64,000 nt of DNA, taken from contig PLDC01000029.1 of NCBI GenBank assembly GCA_003134995.1, positions 1-64,000 on the forward strand. The letters run 5' to 3'. Position numbers and translations under genes: made by a program. Below the pieces are notes generated by a model. The model was not told where the DNA came from and ran no database searches. It saw only the letters and a list, made by a program, of their open reading frames with translations. This document shows, piece by piece, positions 19,454-28,278 of the stretch (the stretch's first letter is position 1; each line of letters starts with the position of its first letter). The stretch comes from Acidobacteriaceae bacterium. GTDB taxonomy: Bacteria > Acidobacteriota > Terriglobia > Terriglobales > Acidobacteriaceae.

Positions 19454-19784
19454 CCATGGCGTACCAGCCCCACTGCTTCCGTATTTGATCGGCCACGCTG
19501 TCGTCAGAGCAAGGGGCCGAGGATGGGAGAGGCTTTCCAACGGCGACTTGCTGGCACAGGCGGAGCAGGCCGGGTTCGAAGTTTTTCTTACTGCAGACAA
19601 GAATATTCGATACCAGCAGAATCTCGCTGGCCGCAAGATAGCCGTTATCGTCTTGAGCACTCCGCAGTGGCCGATTGTTCGATTGCACGTCGCAAGAATT
19701 GCGGCGGAAGTGAATGCGGCTACCCAGGCAGCTATGTCGAAGTTCAGATTCCGTAAAAGTTATGCTGCCGACGGAGTGGGCTAA
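19437..19784 (+). CDS. DUF5615-type PIN-like toxin
   Basis: A 115-aa PIN-like nuclease domain. MLILFDHGVPAPLL holds the first acidic residue, FEVFLTADKNIRYQQNL the second acidic cluster, and KIAVIVLSTPQWPIV the following strand, as in DUF5615 (VapC45-like) toxins. The frame is open to 19392, but the ATG at 19437 begins the domain and overlaps the antitoxin end. Its stop codon overlaps the convergent pqqD stop by 4 bp, so the junction is very tight. Confidence 0.8.
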   Translation: MLILFDHGVPAPLLPYLIGHAVVRARGRGWERLSNGDLLAQAEQAGFEVFLTADKNIRYQQNLAGRKIAVIVLSTPQWPIVRLHVARIAAEVNAATQAAMSKFRFRKSYAADGVG

Positions 19785-20071
19785 TAATCCACGATCCGCT
19801 TGTGGCGCAACTGTTCTAGGAACTGGCTGATGTCGGTGCGAATCTTTGCCGGGTCAGCGTCGGCGAACTGGGCCTGCAATTCCTGGATGATTTGGCTGAA
19901 AGTGCGCTGGCCGTCGCAGCGCTCCAAGACTTGGCGGCCTGTGCCTTGCAGCTTGATAGCGCCTTCGGGAAAAAGGATTACGCGGACTTCTTCGGTGCCG
20001 GTCTTCTGTTCGGGACCCCAGCGGCAACCGGTTGCCAGGCGCGGCTGGCTGTTGTCTTCGGGAGGGGGCAT
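19781..20071 (-). CDS. pqqD: PQQ biosynthesis peptide chaperone
   Basis: A 96-aa PqqD, the carrier that presents PqqA to PqqE. The family pattern is visible in VRVILFPEGAIKLQGTGRQVL, RCDGQRTFSQIIQELQAQF and the C-terminal ISQFLEQLRHKRIVDY. It follows pqqC with a 176-bp gap and ends against the convergent PIN-like toxin. In most clusters pqqE follows directly; here it is 1.4 kb away. Confidence 0.92.
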   Translation of the reverse strand: MPPPEDNSQPRLATGCRWGPEQKTGTEEVRVILFPEGAIKLQGTGRQVLERCDGQRTFSQIIQELQAQFADADPAKIRTDISQFLEQLRHKRIVDY

Positions 20072-20162
20072 GCTAGAGCTGGCCCTCCAAGTGTCGTGCG
20101 CTGCACGCGAAAGCAGGTTCCTCGACTCCGCATTGCGATTGATGAAGCCAATCGCAATGCTC

Positions 20163-20230
20163 CGCTGGGAATGACAAAGTTTGAAATGGGGATTGAAAAA
20201 GCCGTCCGCCCCCCTGCGCTCGGAATGACA
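20163..20230. repeat. Pair of partial hairpin-repeat ends
   Basis: CGCTGGGAATGACA (20163-20176) and CGCTCGGAATGACA (20217-20230) are direct repeats that resemble the right end of family A (CGCTCGGGATGACA). They lie in the pqqC-pqqD spacer and look like degenerate half-elements. Confidence 0.4.
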
Positions 20231-20247
20231 GGTTTTCTTGCATCATG

Positions 20248-21015
20248 CTAAACGCCCTCGATACGAAATGCGCCGGGTGGCGGCCAGCCCGGTTGCACGT
20301 AGGCGAAGTACAGGGCGTCGAGCTGGGCCCACAGGATGTCGCACTTGTCGCGCAGGGCTTGGATCGCGAGTTCTTGCTCGGCCCGCGTCTTCGCATTGTC
20401 GTAGACATAGTTCACGGCGAACTGCGAATCTTCGGGCGCCTGATAGAGTCTGGCTTCGAAATAATCCAGACCTCCTGAGAGCCAGGGATAGTGCTCGCGC
20501 AATTTTTCCACGCGCAAAGTGATCAGCTTCGTGGAAAACAATTCGGTCAACGAGGACGCGACTGCCTCGAGCAGAGTACGGTTGCGAACGATGTTCAGAT
20601 ATTCGTTGACCGCGAAGCGGGTTGCCGGAAGAATGCCTTTGCCGGCACGCACCGATTGCGGATCAAGTCCCGTGGCTTCGGCCAATTTTACCCAGCGTTT
20701 GATGCCTCCTTCACTGGTCGCGTCGCCATCGTGGTCGACAATGCGCTTGCGCCACGCTCGCCGAAAGACCGGGTCGGGCCCGCGCGAGAGGATGATCGAG
20801 TCTTTGATTGGAATGATCGATTGATAGTAATAACGATTCAGCGCCCAGGCCTGCAGTTGACCGCGGGTGAGCTTGCCGTCGTGCATCAACAAATGAAACG
20901 GGTGCTTGTGATGGTAGCGCTCTTCGCCCGTCGCTTGTAATTGCGCGCGCAATTCTTCGAGCGATAGCAGCGGTGCCGGCGCTGCGGTTTCATTCTCTAC
21001 AGGGTGAACTGCCAT
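20248..21015 (-). CDS. pqqC: Pyrroloquinoline-quinone synthase
   Basis: A 255-aa cofactor-less oxidase catalysing the last ring-closing, eight-electron oxidation in PQQ synthesis. It shows RYHHKHPFHLLMHDGKL, RYYYQSIIPIKDSIILSR and KRIVDHDG, the helical all-alpha PqqC pattern with active-site His, Tyr and Arg residues. Its start overlaps the pqqB end by 19 bp, so both are translated from one mRNA. Confidence 0.95.
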   Translation of the reverse strand: MAVHPVENETAAPAPLLSLEELRAQLQATGEERYHHKHPFHLLMHDGKLTRGQLQAWALNRYYYQSIIPIKDSIILSRGPDPVFRRAWRKRIVDHDGDATSEGGIKRWVKLAEATGLDPQSVRAGKGILPATRFAVNEYLNIVRNRTLLEAVASSLTELFSTKLITLRVEKLREHYPWLSGGLDYFEARLYQAPEDSQFAVNYVYDNAKTRAEQELAIQALRDKCDILWAQLDALYFAYVQPGWPPPGAFRIEGV

Positions 21016-21920
21016 CCATCCTCCGCGATCTCCCAGCCCGCGTCCCGCACTGCGCGATGTTCGGGACTTGCCTCGTCGAGCATGGGGTTGGTGTTGTTGA
21101 TGTGTAGAAATATTTTACGCGGATGGCGTACTCCCGCCAACCTAACGAGTGTTTTTTCTACCGGGATGTGGCCCATCTGTTGGGCTGTTTGGCCTCCGCC
21201 CTGAACGCGAATCAATTCGTCATCGCTCCAGAAGGTGCCATCGAAGAGCAAAACGTCGCAAGCATCGAGCTGATCGAGAAGGCGGTCGTCGAGATGAGGA
21301 ACGGCGGGCATATATGCGAATCGTGGGCCCGAAGGCGCAGTAACAATGAATCCCAGGGAAGCTTCGCCGAGCGCGAGTTGAGACTGCCGCTCCGCCGTGA
21401 CGTAAGCCGGATAGTGCGTCCCCAAAGAAAGCGCACTGCAGCGCATGCCGGAGTCTTCGTCTCGGGAATTGAGAAGCGGGAAGGGAAGCTCTAATCCGAA
21501 ATCGATCCACTTTGCCTGGTTCGCCACGCGCTGCAGCATGCCGAACATAGAATTGTCTTTAACTAGAATGCTGCGGACGGAAGCTGTGGCGTAGATGCGA
21601 AGCGGCTGAAGTTCGCGCAACAGAAGAAGTCCAAGAACGTGATCGACATCGGCGTTACCCAATACCACGCCCGCGATCGGCGACTGGCGCAATCCCTCAC
21701 GGGGGTGCAATTCCGGCGTGAATTCGATCTGCGTTCGCAGGTCCGGAGATGCTCCCAGCAGAAACCAGGAGCGACCGTCCTCGGTAATTGCAACTTGCGT
21801 CTGCGTGCGCGGCTTGCCGTGGAACGTGCCCGCTCTAACGGCGCGGCAATTGGCGCAGTCGCAGTTCCACTGCGGAAACGCGCCTCCGGCGGCTGAACCC
21901 AGAATCTTTACCTGCATCAT
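20997..21920 (-). CDS. pqqB: PQQ biosynthesis protein PqqB
   Basis: A 307-aa metallo-beta-lactamase-fold protein proposed to hydroxylate the crosslinked tyrosine in PQQ synthesis. It begins VKILGSAAGGAFPQWNCDCANC and has the reduced metal motif NADVDHVLGLLLLREL plus LLFDGTFWSDDE and IFLHINNTNPML, all typical of PqqB. It is the first recognised gene of the pqq set; upstream (21921-22207) I find no convincing pqqA with an ExxxY core on the minus strand. Confidence 0.94.
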   Translation of the reverse strand: MMQVKILGSAAGGAFPQWNCDCANCRAVRAGTFHGKPRTQTQVAITEDGRSWFLLGASPDLRTQIEFTPELHPREGLRQSPIAGVVLGNADVDHVLGLLLLRELQPLRIYATASVRSILVKDNSMFGMLQRVANQAKWIDFGLELPFPLLNSRDEDSGMRCSALSLGTHYPAYVTAERQSQLALGEASLGFIVTAPSGPRFAYMPAVPHLDDRLLDQLDACDVLLFDGTFWSDDELIRVQGGGQTAQQMGHIPVEKTLVRLAGVRHPRKIFLHINNTNPMLDEASPEHRAVRDAGWEIAEDGWQFTL

Positions 21921-22195
21921 CTCTGGTGAGTTTACCGCTTTTCGGCAAACCAGGTTTCAGGAAGGAAAATACGACTGAAGCACGAAAGGATGACAAAACT
22001 TGCAAGGTTTTCACGATGGAATGCAGCAAGTATGAAAGATTCTGCAGGTTTTCGAGGGAATTCTGGCCGTTACTCCGCTTTGTTCTTGCCTTTGCACCGG
22101 TCTCGCTGCATACTTCAAATGGCCCGCGCAGAGCGGGTTTCGGCCCTCCCCCCGGCCCTCCCCGCTTCTTCCATTCTCCAAATCCACTTCGGGTT

Positions 22196-22201
22196 TATAA
22201 T
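22196..22201 (+). promoter_or_regulatory. -10 box TATAAT, 6 nt from the start codon
   Basis: A perfect TATAAT ends 6 nt before the ATG at 22208. With normal spacing the transcript would begin at or next to the A of the start codon. The -35 match is weak. Confidence 0.5.
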
Positions 22202-22207
22202 CCCGGC

Positions 22208-23119
22208 ATGCGCTTTCGACCGGCGCAAGTCGTCATCTTCACCATCGCGTGCCTGTTATCGGACAACATGCGAGTTCAGGCGCAGGATGCGGCTCCTGAA
22301 GCCGAAGCCGCGAAGCCCTGTTCGCCATCCGCCTCTCATGGCAAGCAGCCTTCTGATTCTGAAATGTCGGTCGTCGGAGTGACCTTTTCAGGTTTCCTTC
22401 GAATGCCGGTTTCAGACCAAGACGAAATTGCGGCATCGATCAAAGAGAGAACCTACGCAGACTCCATCGATCACCCTGAGTGGGCAACCGACGAAGCGCT
22501 GGAGACTGCGACGGTTGGCTGGCAGAACCATGGCTACCTCAAAGCTCGTACCAATGGTTATGCGACAACGCTGAGTAGCAATCCCGCTGGACGGCGCGTC
22601 GCTCTTAGCGTTCACGTGGATGAGGGACCGCAATATAGGCTGGGCGGCATCGCATTCCAGCACAACAGGGCGATTGCAAACGTCGCAGCTTTGCTCGGTG
22701 TTTTTCCGATCAAAGAGGGCGACGTCTTCAGCAAGGAGACGGTTGCGGTTGGTTTGGACAATCTGCGCAAGATTTATGGAGAACTTGGCTATGCCAGCTT
22801 TAGGTCCGTCCCGGAAACAAGGTTTGACGAAGCGAAGAAGCTGGTTTACCTCGATATCGACATGGTCGAGGGCCAGCAATTTATTGTGAATGATATAAAC
22901 ATTCTGGGGTTGAACGAAAGTGCTCGGCTACAATCGTTGCAGGACTTTTTGTTGAAACCGGGTCAGATTTATAACGAAAGACTTGTGGAGTTATCCCTGA
23001 AACGGGAGCGTGGCTCCGTGCTCCCCAGTTGTGGATGCAGCGATCGCCCAGCGTTGGACCTAGACGAAAAAACCGGGCTAGTCACGCTTAGGTTCGACTT
23101 CCGCTCCTGCGGCCATTAG
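22208..23119 (+). CDS. Secreted POTRA-domain protein without barrel
   Basis: A 303-aa exported protein (signal VVIFTIACLLSDNMRVQAQ) with tandem POTRA-like modules: VALSVHVDEGPQYRLGGIAF, then VFPIKEGDVFSKETVAVGLDNLRKIYGELGY and KLVYLDIDMVEGQQFIVNDI. These match the POTRA repeats of BamA/TamA, but the gene stops before any beta-barrel. It could act as a periplasmic partner of an outer-membrane assembly protein. A longer upstream frame exists, but the signal peptide and TATAAT support the ATG at 22208. Confidence 0.7.
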   Translation: MRFRPAQVVIFTIACLLSDNMRVQAQDAAPEAEAAKPCSPSASHGKQPSDSEMSVVGVTFSGFLRMPVSDQDEIAASIKERTYADSIDHPEWATDEALETATVGWQNHGYLKARTNGYATTLSSNPAGRRVALSVHVDEGPQYRLGGIAFQHNRAIANVAALLGVFPIKEGDVFSKETVAVGLDNLRKIYGELGYASFRSVPETRFDEAKKLVYLDIDMVEGQQFIVNDINILGLNESARLQSLQDFLLKPGQIYNERLVELSLKRERGSVLPSCGCSDRPALDLDEKTGLVTLRFDFRSCGH

Positions 23120-23122
23120 AAT

Positions 23123-23452
23123 CTAGCTCTGCCCCGCCGCCGCCGCACAACGCAGCGGATCTACATCCCAAAGATTGGTGTCGACGGAAAGATTCTCCAC
23201 TCCAACTTCGCCGGCCATTTCGGTTCCAGGCTTGCCGCACCACACGATGCGAAATTGCGCCTTGGTGCCGAGGTACAGAACATCTACTGTGTCTCCCGGC
23301 TTCAGTTGAGCGTCTACGCACTGCAGGGTTGCGCCACGGCCGCTGATGGTGCGCAGGCTGGCGGGTTGGGTGAAGGGGCGGGAATGAGCGTCCATGCCCC
23401 AAATCTGGACGGGAAGATCCACGAAAACGCGCGACTGACGGCGCCGATCCAT
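23123..23452 (-). CDS. PilZ-domain protein
   Basis: A 109-aa single-domain PilZ protein, a likely cyclic-di-GMP receptor. It opens with MDRRRQSRVFVDLPVQIWGMD, the RxxxR-type binding motif, and continues as a beta-barrel (LKPGDTVDVLYLGTKAQFRIVW) with the second loop VENLSVDTNLWDV. The frame is open to 23504, but the ATG at 23452 fits the family. It ends 3 bp from the convergent POTRA gene. Confidence 0.78.
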   Translation of the reverse strand: MDRRRQSRVFVDLPVQIWGMDAHSRPFTQPASLRTISGRGATLQCVDAQLKPGDTVDVLYLGTKAQFRIVWCGKPGTEMAGEVGVENLSVDTNLWDVDPLRCAAAAGQS

Positions 23453-23597
23453 CTGATGCTCCTTGGGTTCGAGTGGGGGTCAGAGCATCGTAGGCGGGAG
23501 GCATGGCGAAACATAGGTAACCTCAGTCACAGGCGCAAGTGTGCCGAAAGTTTGGTGGATTGAGATTGAGAGCAGTTTTGCGAATGGCGGGGAGGCG

Positions 23598-23837
23598 CTA
23601 GTCGAGGTCGCCGAGCGAGCACGCGCCCGGTCCGCGAGGATCGCCACAAGATCCGCATGAGCCCGCGGGAGCGGATTTTGTGCCGCTCGACATGCCTTTC
23701 GACGACATGGCAAAGACGCTAAGCTGCGGACTTAACTTCTGGCTTTGACACTGCGGGCACTTGGCCTTATCGCGACCGAAGACCAGACTTTCAAACTCGT
23801 GCTGGCATTCCTGGCAGATGTATTCAAAAATCGGCAT
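23598..23837 (-). CDS. FmdB-family zinc ribbon protein
   Basis: A 79-aa protein beginning MPIFEYICQECQHEFESLVFG and continuing KCPQCQSQKLSPQLSVFAMSS, the two CxxC knuckles of the FmdB/regulatory zinc-ribbon family. The Gly/Ser/Cys-rich tail (APAGSCGSCGDPRGPG) is also common. The internal ATG at 23837 is chosen because GAGGGAGTG lies just upstream and the family starts here. Function is unsettled in the family. Confidence 0.85.
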   Translation of the reverse strand: MPIFEYICQECQHEFESLVFGRDKAKCPQCQSQKLSPQLSVFAMSSKGMSSGTKSAPAGSCGSCGDPRGPGACSLGDLD

Positions 23838-23977
23838 GACGATCACTCCCTCGGGTCTGTCTGATCCTATTAGAATCAATTTGTGGGAACTTCGCAAACT
23901 ACTCGGAAAGTTTATTTCACGAAGCAGCGTGGTGACGCCTGACCCCTTCCAGTTCACGAACTGAGTTCGAACGCGGA

Positions 23978-24979
23978 GTGACGGCGAAGCCGGCGGCATT
24001 CGTGCCGTCCGTCTTTCGTCCGCGTCGTTGGCTGCGGGGCGGGCATGTGCAGACGCTCGGGGCTTTTTTTCTTCCGCGGCGAATCGATCTGGCAGCCGCA
24101 GAGGAACGTTTGGTCGAAGTAGAACCCGGCGTTCCCGTGCTGTGCCATTGTCATTGGCAGAAAGACCGGCGCGCGCTGACGCTGATCGTGGTGCATGGAC
24201 TCGAGGGATCGAGCGAATCACAATACATGCTGGGAATCGCGCGGAACGGGCTAGCCGCGGGCATGAACGTGGTGCGCATGAACCAGCGCAACTGCGGTGG
24301 CATGGACCATAGCGCGCCCACGCTCTACAACTCAGGCCGATCGGCGGACGTTGCTGCGGTCGCGCGCAATCTGGTCGAGCGCGACGGAATTCCTGGCTTT
24401 GTGTTGATTGGTTTTTCCATGGGCGGCAATCTGGTTCTGAAGCTCGCCGGAGAGTGGGGAGACGACGGTCCCGCGCAGTTTCGGGGAGTGGCGGCAGTCT
24501 GTCCGGCGATTAATCTGGCGGCTGGTGCCGACGCCCTTCATGAGCCGCGCAATCGAATCTACGAATATTATTTTTTGTTGCAATTGTTCCAGCGGCTTCG
24601 CCGCAAGGCGCGGCTGTTTCCCGAGAACTTTGATGCTGCGCGCCTGCGCGGAATTAAGACATTGCGGGACTTTGATGACCGCATAACCGCTCACTATTGC
24701 GATTTCACCGGCGCCGACGATTACTATGCACGGTCAGCCGCCGCCAGCGTCATTGGGCGAATCGCGCGGCCAACGCTGGTGATTCACGCTGCGAACGATC
24801 CTTTCGTTCGAATTTTGCCGGAGACGCGGCAGGCGCTGCTTTCCAATCCGAACATCACTTATTTCGAAACTGAAGACGGCGGCCACTGTGCTTTCATCGG
24901 CGAACGAGGCGGCGATGCGGCTTACGATGGCCGTTGGGCGGAGCGTGAAGTTGTGGAGTTCGCGAAGCAGTTCCGGTGA
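23978..24979 (+). CDS. YheT-like alpha/beta hydrolase
   Basis: A 333-aa alpha/beta hydrolase. RWLRGGHVQTLGAFFLPR is the hallmark N-terminus of YheT/ABHD1-3-type hydrolases; VVHGLEGSSESQY forms the oxyanion region, VLIGFSMGGNLVLK carries the nucleophile Ser, IHAANDPFV the acidic residue and EDGGHCAFIGE the His. The start is a GTG with a weak ribosome site, so the N-terminus could differ by a few codons. Likely an esterase; the substrate is unknown. Confidence 0.88.
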   Translation: MTAKPAAFVPSVFRPRRWLRGGHVQTLGAFFLPRRIDLAAAEERLVEVEPGVPVLCHCHWQKDRRALTLIVVHGLEGSSESQYMLGIARNGLAAGMNVVRMNQRNCGGMDHSAPTLYNSGRSADVAAVARNLVERDGIPGFVLIGFSMGGNLVLKLAGEWGDDGPAQFRGVAAVCPAINLAAGADALHEPRNRIYEYYFLLQLFQRLRRKARLFPENFDAARLRGIKTLRDFDDRITAHYCDFTGADDYYARSAAASVIGRIARPTLVIHAANDPFVRILPETRQALLSNPNITYFETEDGGHCAFIGERGGDAAYDGRWAEREVVEFAKQFR

Positions 24980-25029
24980 GATTGTCTTCCTGGTTAGATT
25001 TCGCGGGCAGGAGTGCCCGCGCCACATAA

Positions 25030-26202
25030 TCAACTTGCGCTCGCTGGACGCCGCATCCAAGCCAGCATCTCAGTCCCACGGCCCTTCATTCGCGTTCGCA
25101 AGAATGCGAGGAGCAGCATGGCGAGAAAGATTGCTAACAATCCTAACGATGCGGTTCGAATGCTTTGAATGTGTTTAGGCAGAATGGATAAACGTCCGTA
25201 CACGAATTGGAGATGTACCCAGTAGACGAGCAGGGACGCCTGGCCTAACTGAATGAGCGGGCTAAAGCTCCACGATCCGGCGGGCAGTTGTCCGATAACC
25301 CAGCGGCACCAGGCATAACTCGCTGTTAGGATTACGAGAAGCATCCCCAGCCGGATGAAAAAGAAGTCTGGGCTCGTGTGCCAATAGTCGTAGACTGCGT
25401 AAAGCTGGTGCGGCCGGGCGTCGAACCAGCGTGAGGTTGCGATGAATACTAAACCCACCGTGCCCGCCAGCAAGAAAATCAGAGCTTCGCGCTTGCGCGC
25501 CCATTCGCTTTGCAAAATAAATCCGGTAGCCAGGCCGGCGAACGCGAATGCGGTCCAGGGGAAAATCGGAAATAGCCACGCCTGCGGTGTGCCGAGATTG
25601 TGTACGCCGTTGATGTAGGATTCCAGCGGCCACGGCAGCCATTCCGGGCGCCAGGTCGTCCATAGCGGCGGCGTGAGCAGAGAAATCAGCACGGCTGTTC
25701 CTGCTGAGGCAAGAACGAGCGCGAGCGTTGTCTGCTCGGCGCGGCGAATCGCGAGCACAAGCCAACAGAGAATGCCCATCAGCATCATCGAGAGGCCGAT
25801 GGTGTTGAGCACATCCACGCGCAGCAGGTCGCTGAGCGGCGCCCACCCCCAGGCGATCAGATATTCCTGCAGTCGAAAAAGCAGGCCAAAAGCGAAAATC
25901 TCGGCACCGCGGCGGATGGTTGTTCGAGCTATCTGTGCGGGCGGCAGATTCTTCGTCCACAATTTCTCCGTTACCAGGGCGAATGAAATACCCGCCAGAA
26001 ACAAAAACAGGGGAGCAGGGAAGGTTCCTCCCAGTTGCGAATACATGAAAAACTTGCTCTGGCGCGCGCTGGGGTTGAGCCAGGAGTCATAGCAATGCGT
26101 CTGGAACATCAAAACGCAGGCCAGTCCACGCATCCAGTCGATGTAGGCCAGGCGAGATGGAGGGACGAAATTCAAGTGACACCGAATGATACCTTTTGGC
26201 AT
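25030..26202 (-). CDS. Multi-pass membrane acyltransferase-like protein (DUF1624/HGSNAT type)
   Basis: A 390-aa integral membrane protein with about ten helices. The start RLAYIDWMRGLACVLMFQTHCYDSW and the pattern LFLFLAGISFALVTEK match DUF1624/heparan-alpha-glucosaminide N-acetyltransferase-type proteins, which move acyl groups across the membrane onto sugars. Helices such as ALVLASAGTAVLISLL and ALIFLLAGTVGLVFIA follow. It is divergent from the ferritin-like gene, with a 63-bp shared spacer. The substrate is unknown. Confidence 0.75.
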   Translation of the reverse strand: MPKGIIRCHLNFVPPSRLAYIDWMRGLACVLMFQTHCYDSWLNPSARQSKFFMYSQLGGTFPAPLFLFLAGISFALVTEKLWTKNLPPAQIARTTIRRGAEIFAFGLLFRLQEYLIAWGWAPLSDLLRVDVLNTIGLSMMLMGILCWLVLAIRRAEQTTLALVLASAGTAVLISLLTPPLWTTWRPEWLPWPLESYINGVHNLGTPQAWLFPIFPWTAFAFAGLATGFILQSEWARKREALIFLLAGTVGLVFIATSRWFDARPHQLYAVYDYWHTSPDFFFIRLGMLLVILTASYAWCRWVIGQLPAGSWSFSPLIQLGQASLLVYWVHLQFVYGRLSILPKHIQSIRTASLGLLAIFLAMLLLAFLRTRMKGRGTEMLAWMRRPASAS

Positions 26203-26265
26203 CTACCTATGGACATTCCAGATGTATCCAAATTAATCTGTCTCTCACTTCACAGGAGGAACAAG

Positions 26266-26772
26266 ATGGCCGAAAACAAATCCAACGCAAACGAAATCGA
26301 AATTACACGCGACCGCCTCGCAGAGCTGTTGAACGAAGATCTTTCCCGCGAGTATCAGGCAATCATCGCCTACGTAGTCTATTCGCAGGTGCTCAGCGGC
26401 GCCGAATATATGGACATCGCCGACCAGCTCGAAATCCACGCTAAACAGGAACTTGATCACGCTCTGACCCTCTCGCGGCAGATCGATTACCTCGGCAAGA
26501 TGCCGACGGTCACGCCGAAGCCGGTTCGCACATCCAAGGATGCGAAAGAAATGCTCCGCTTCGATCTGGATAATGAAAATGAAACCATTCGCAATTACCG
26601 CGATCGCGTCCGGCAATGTGAGGCGCTTGAGGAATACGCAATGGCAGAACAGATTCGCCAGATCCTCGTGCAGGAGCAGGATCATCAAATCGATTTAGCG
26701 ACTGCCCTCGGCGTGGAAGTACCAGACGTGAGCGGCGGCCCCAGAGGACGCGCCCTGCGCAAGAGCCGCTAA
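26266..26772 (+). CDS. Ferritin-like (bacterioferritin-type) diiron protein
   Basis: A 168-aa four-helix protein with diiron ligands in LSREYQAIIAYVVYSQ, LEIHAKQELDHALTLSRQID, NETIRNYRDRVRQCEALEEY and LVQEQDHQIDLATAL, that is E, ExxH, E and ExxH. These sites support iron oxidation and storage or stress protection. GGAGGAACAAG precedes the ATG at 26266, which rules out the longer upstream frame. Single-gene unit. Confidence 0.9.
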   Translation: MAENKSNANEIEITRDRLAELLNEDLSREYQAIIAYVVYSQVLSGAEYMDIADQLEIHAKQELDHALTLSRQIDYLGKMPTVTPKPVRTSKDAKEMLRFDLDNENETIRNYRDRVRQCEALEEYAMAEQIRQILVQEQDHQIDLATALGVEVPDVSGGPRGRALRKSR

Positions 26773-26911
26773 CACCGCTTGCCAGTCAACGTCCGCCCGT
26801 TGCTGAGTGATGGCAGCCGAGGCAGAAGTGTCGCTGCGATCAGTTGGCCGACATTCAGCAGGATCGCGGCCGCGCGGAAATGCAGGACGATTTGTGAAAT
26901 GGAGCAACGAA

Positions 26912-28213
26912 ATGAGTGATTCATTAAGGCTTATGCGAGCAGTGCGAGCAATTTCCCAGTGCCGCTGGATCGTATTATTGCTGTTGCTGGTCGGCAGCGC
27001 GCTTTCAGCGCAGACCGCATCTGCACAGACAGAGCAGCATCGCATTCGGAATATTGTTCTGGTACACGGCGCATGGGCAGACGGCTCCGGATGGAAGGGC
27101 GTTTACGACATTCTTGCCAAAGATGGCTTCAACGTCAGCATTGTGCAAGAGCCGGAGACGTCCTTTCAGGAAGATGTCGCTGCCACGAAACGCGTCCTTG
27201 CTCAACAGGATGGGCCATGCATTCTCGTCGCACACAGCTATGGAGGCGCAGTGATCACCGAAGCGGGGACCGATCCGTCGGTCGCCGGCTTGGTATACAT
27301 CGCCGCTCACATGCCGGATGCTGGAGAGAACGAAGCCGACGACGGAAAGCGCTTTCCCAGTGACCTCAGCAAGTCTACTGTGATCAAGAAGACCGCAGAC
27401 GGCTTCACCTACCTTGACCCGGCGCAGTTTCATGAATACTTCGCGGCTGACGTGTCCGCTGACCAGGCCGCTTTCATGGCGCGATCGCAGGTGATGAACG
27501 CAGCCAACAGTTTCAAGGCCGTCATCACCACCGCCGCGTGGAGGAGCAAGCCAAGCTGGGCGCTGATAGCCGGAAGCGACAGAGCCATCAGCCCAGACCT
27601 CGAGCGCTGGTATGCCACGCGAGCCAATAGCCACAAAGCTGAAGTCCCAGGCGCCAGCCATGCGGTCTACGTCTCAAGGCCAAAAGAGGTTGCCGCGCTG
27701 ATCGAAGAAGCAGCATCGCAGGCTCTTCAGAAAGCGAGCGTCGATGCTGACGACGGTGGCCTGCTTCGTGTCGGCCTGAGGTCGTATCAGTTCACAGTGA
27801 GAGAATCCGGGGAGATATCTATGACGAATCAAGGTAACGGAATCATCGGCAAACCCAGCAATCATTCAGTGGAAGAAACGGTGGAAAAGCTGAAGAACAT
27901 TCTGCAAGCAAAAGGAGTCACTCTCTTCGCCCTGGTCGATCACAGCGGAGAAGCGGCAAAGGTTGGAATGAAAATGCCACCCACTAAGCTGCTGATCTTC
28001 GGCAGCCCCAAGGCCGGCACGCCGCTGATGCTGGCTGCGCCCAGTATCGCTATTGATCTTCCGCTGAAGATTCTTGTTTCAGAGGATGCTCAAGGCAAGG
28101 TCTGGATCAGTTACAACAGCGCTGCCTATTTGCAGGAGCGGCACAACCTGCCGGCCGACTTGCTGCAGAATATTGCCGTGGTTGAAAGTTTGGCAGCGAA
28201 AGCTTCGGAATAG
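26912..28213 (+). CDS. Secreted alpha/beta hydrolase fused to a DUF302 domain
   Basis: A 433-aa protein with a signal peptide (WIVLLLLLVGSALSAQTASA), an alpha/beta hydrolase (VLVHGAWADGSGWKGVYDIL, nucleophile in VAHSYGGAVITEAG, His in PGASHAVYVSRPKEV) and, from residue 304, a DUF302 domain (VEETVEKLKNILQAKGVTLF, LIFGSPKAGTPLM). The junction is unusual: GGGGAG lies 6 nt before an in-frame ATG at 27821 that starts a complete free-standing DUF302 protein. The two parts may be one fusion, or the second may also be translated separately. GGAGCAACGA precedes the ATG at 26912. A DUF302 part exported with the hydrolase would be odd. Confidence 0.82.
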   Translation: MSDSLRLMRAVRAISQCRWIVLLLLLVGSALSAQTASAQTEQHRIRNIVLVHGAWADGSGWKGVYDILAKDGFNVSIVQEPETSFQEDVAATKRVLAQQDGPCILVAHSYGGAVITEAGTDPSVAGLVYIAAHMPDAGENEADDGKRFPSDLSKSTVIKKTADGFTYLDPAQFHEYFAADVSADQAAFMARSQVMNAANSFKAVITTAAWRSKPSWALIAGSDRAISPDLERWYATRANSHKAEVPGASHAVYVSRPKEVAALIEEAASQALQKASVDADDGGLLRVGLRSYQFTVRESGEISMTNQGNGIIGKPSNHSVEETVEKLKNILQAKGVTLFALVDHSGEAAKVGMKMPPTKLLIFGSPKAGTPLMLAAPSIAIDLPLKILVSEDAQGKVWISYNSAAYLQERHNLPADLLQNIAVVESLAAKASE

Positions 28214-28278
28214 TGCTACCCAAGCTATCAGGGAAGGTAAATACTGAAATCTGCGCAGTAAGAAATCAAGGAGATGAT

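Noticed and set aside
22018-22080. A plus-strand MECSKYERF segment with ExxxY, considered as pqqA
   Set aside because: It is on the opposite strand to the pqq genes, has no ribosome site and is part of an upstream extension of the POTRA frame.
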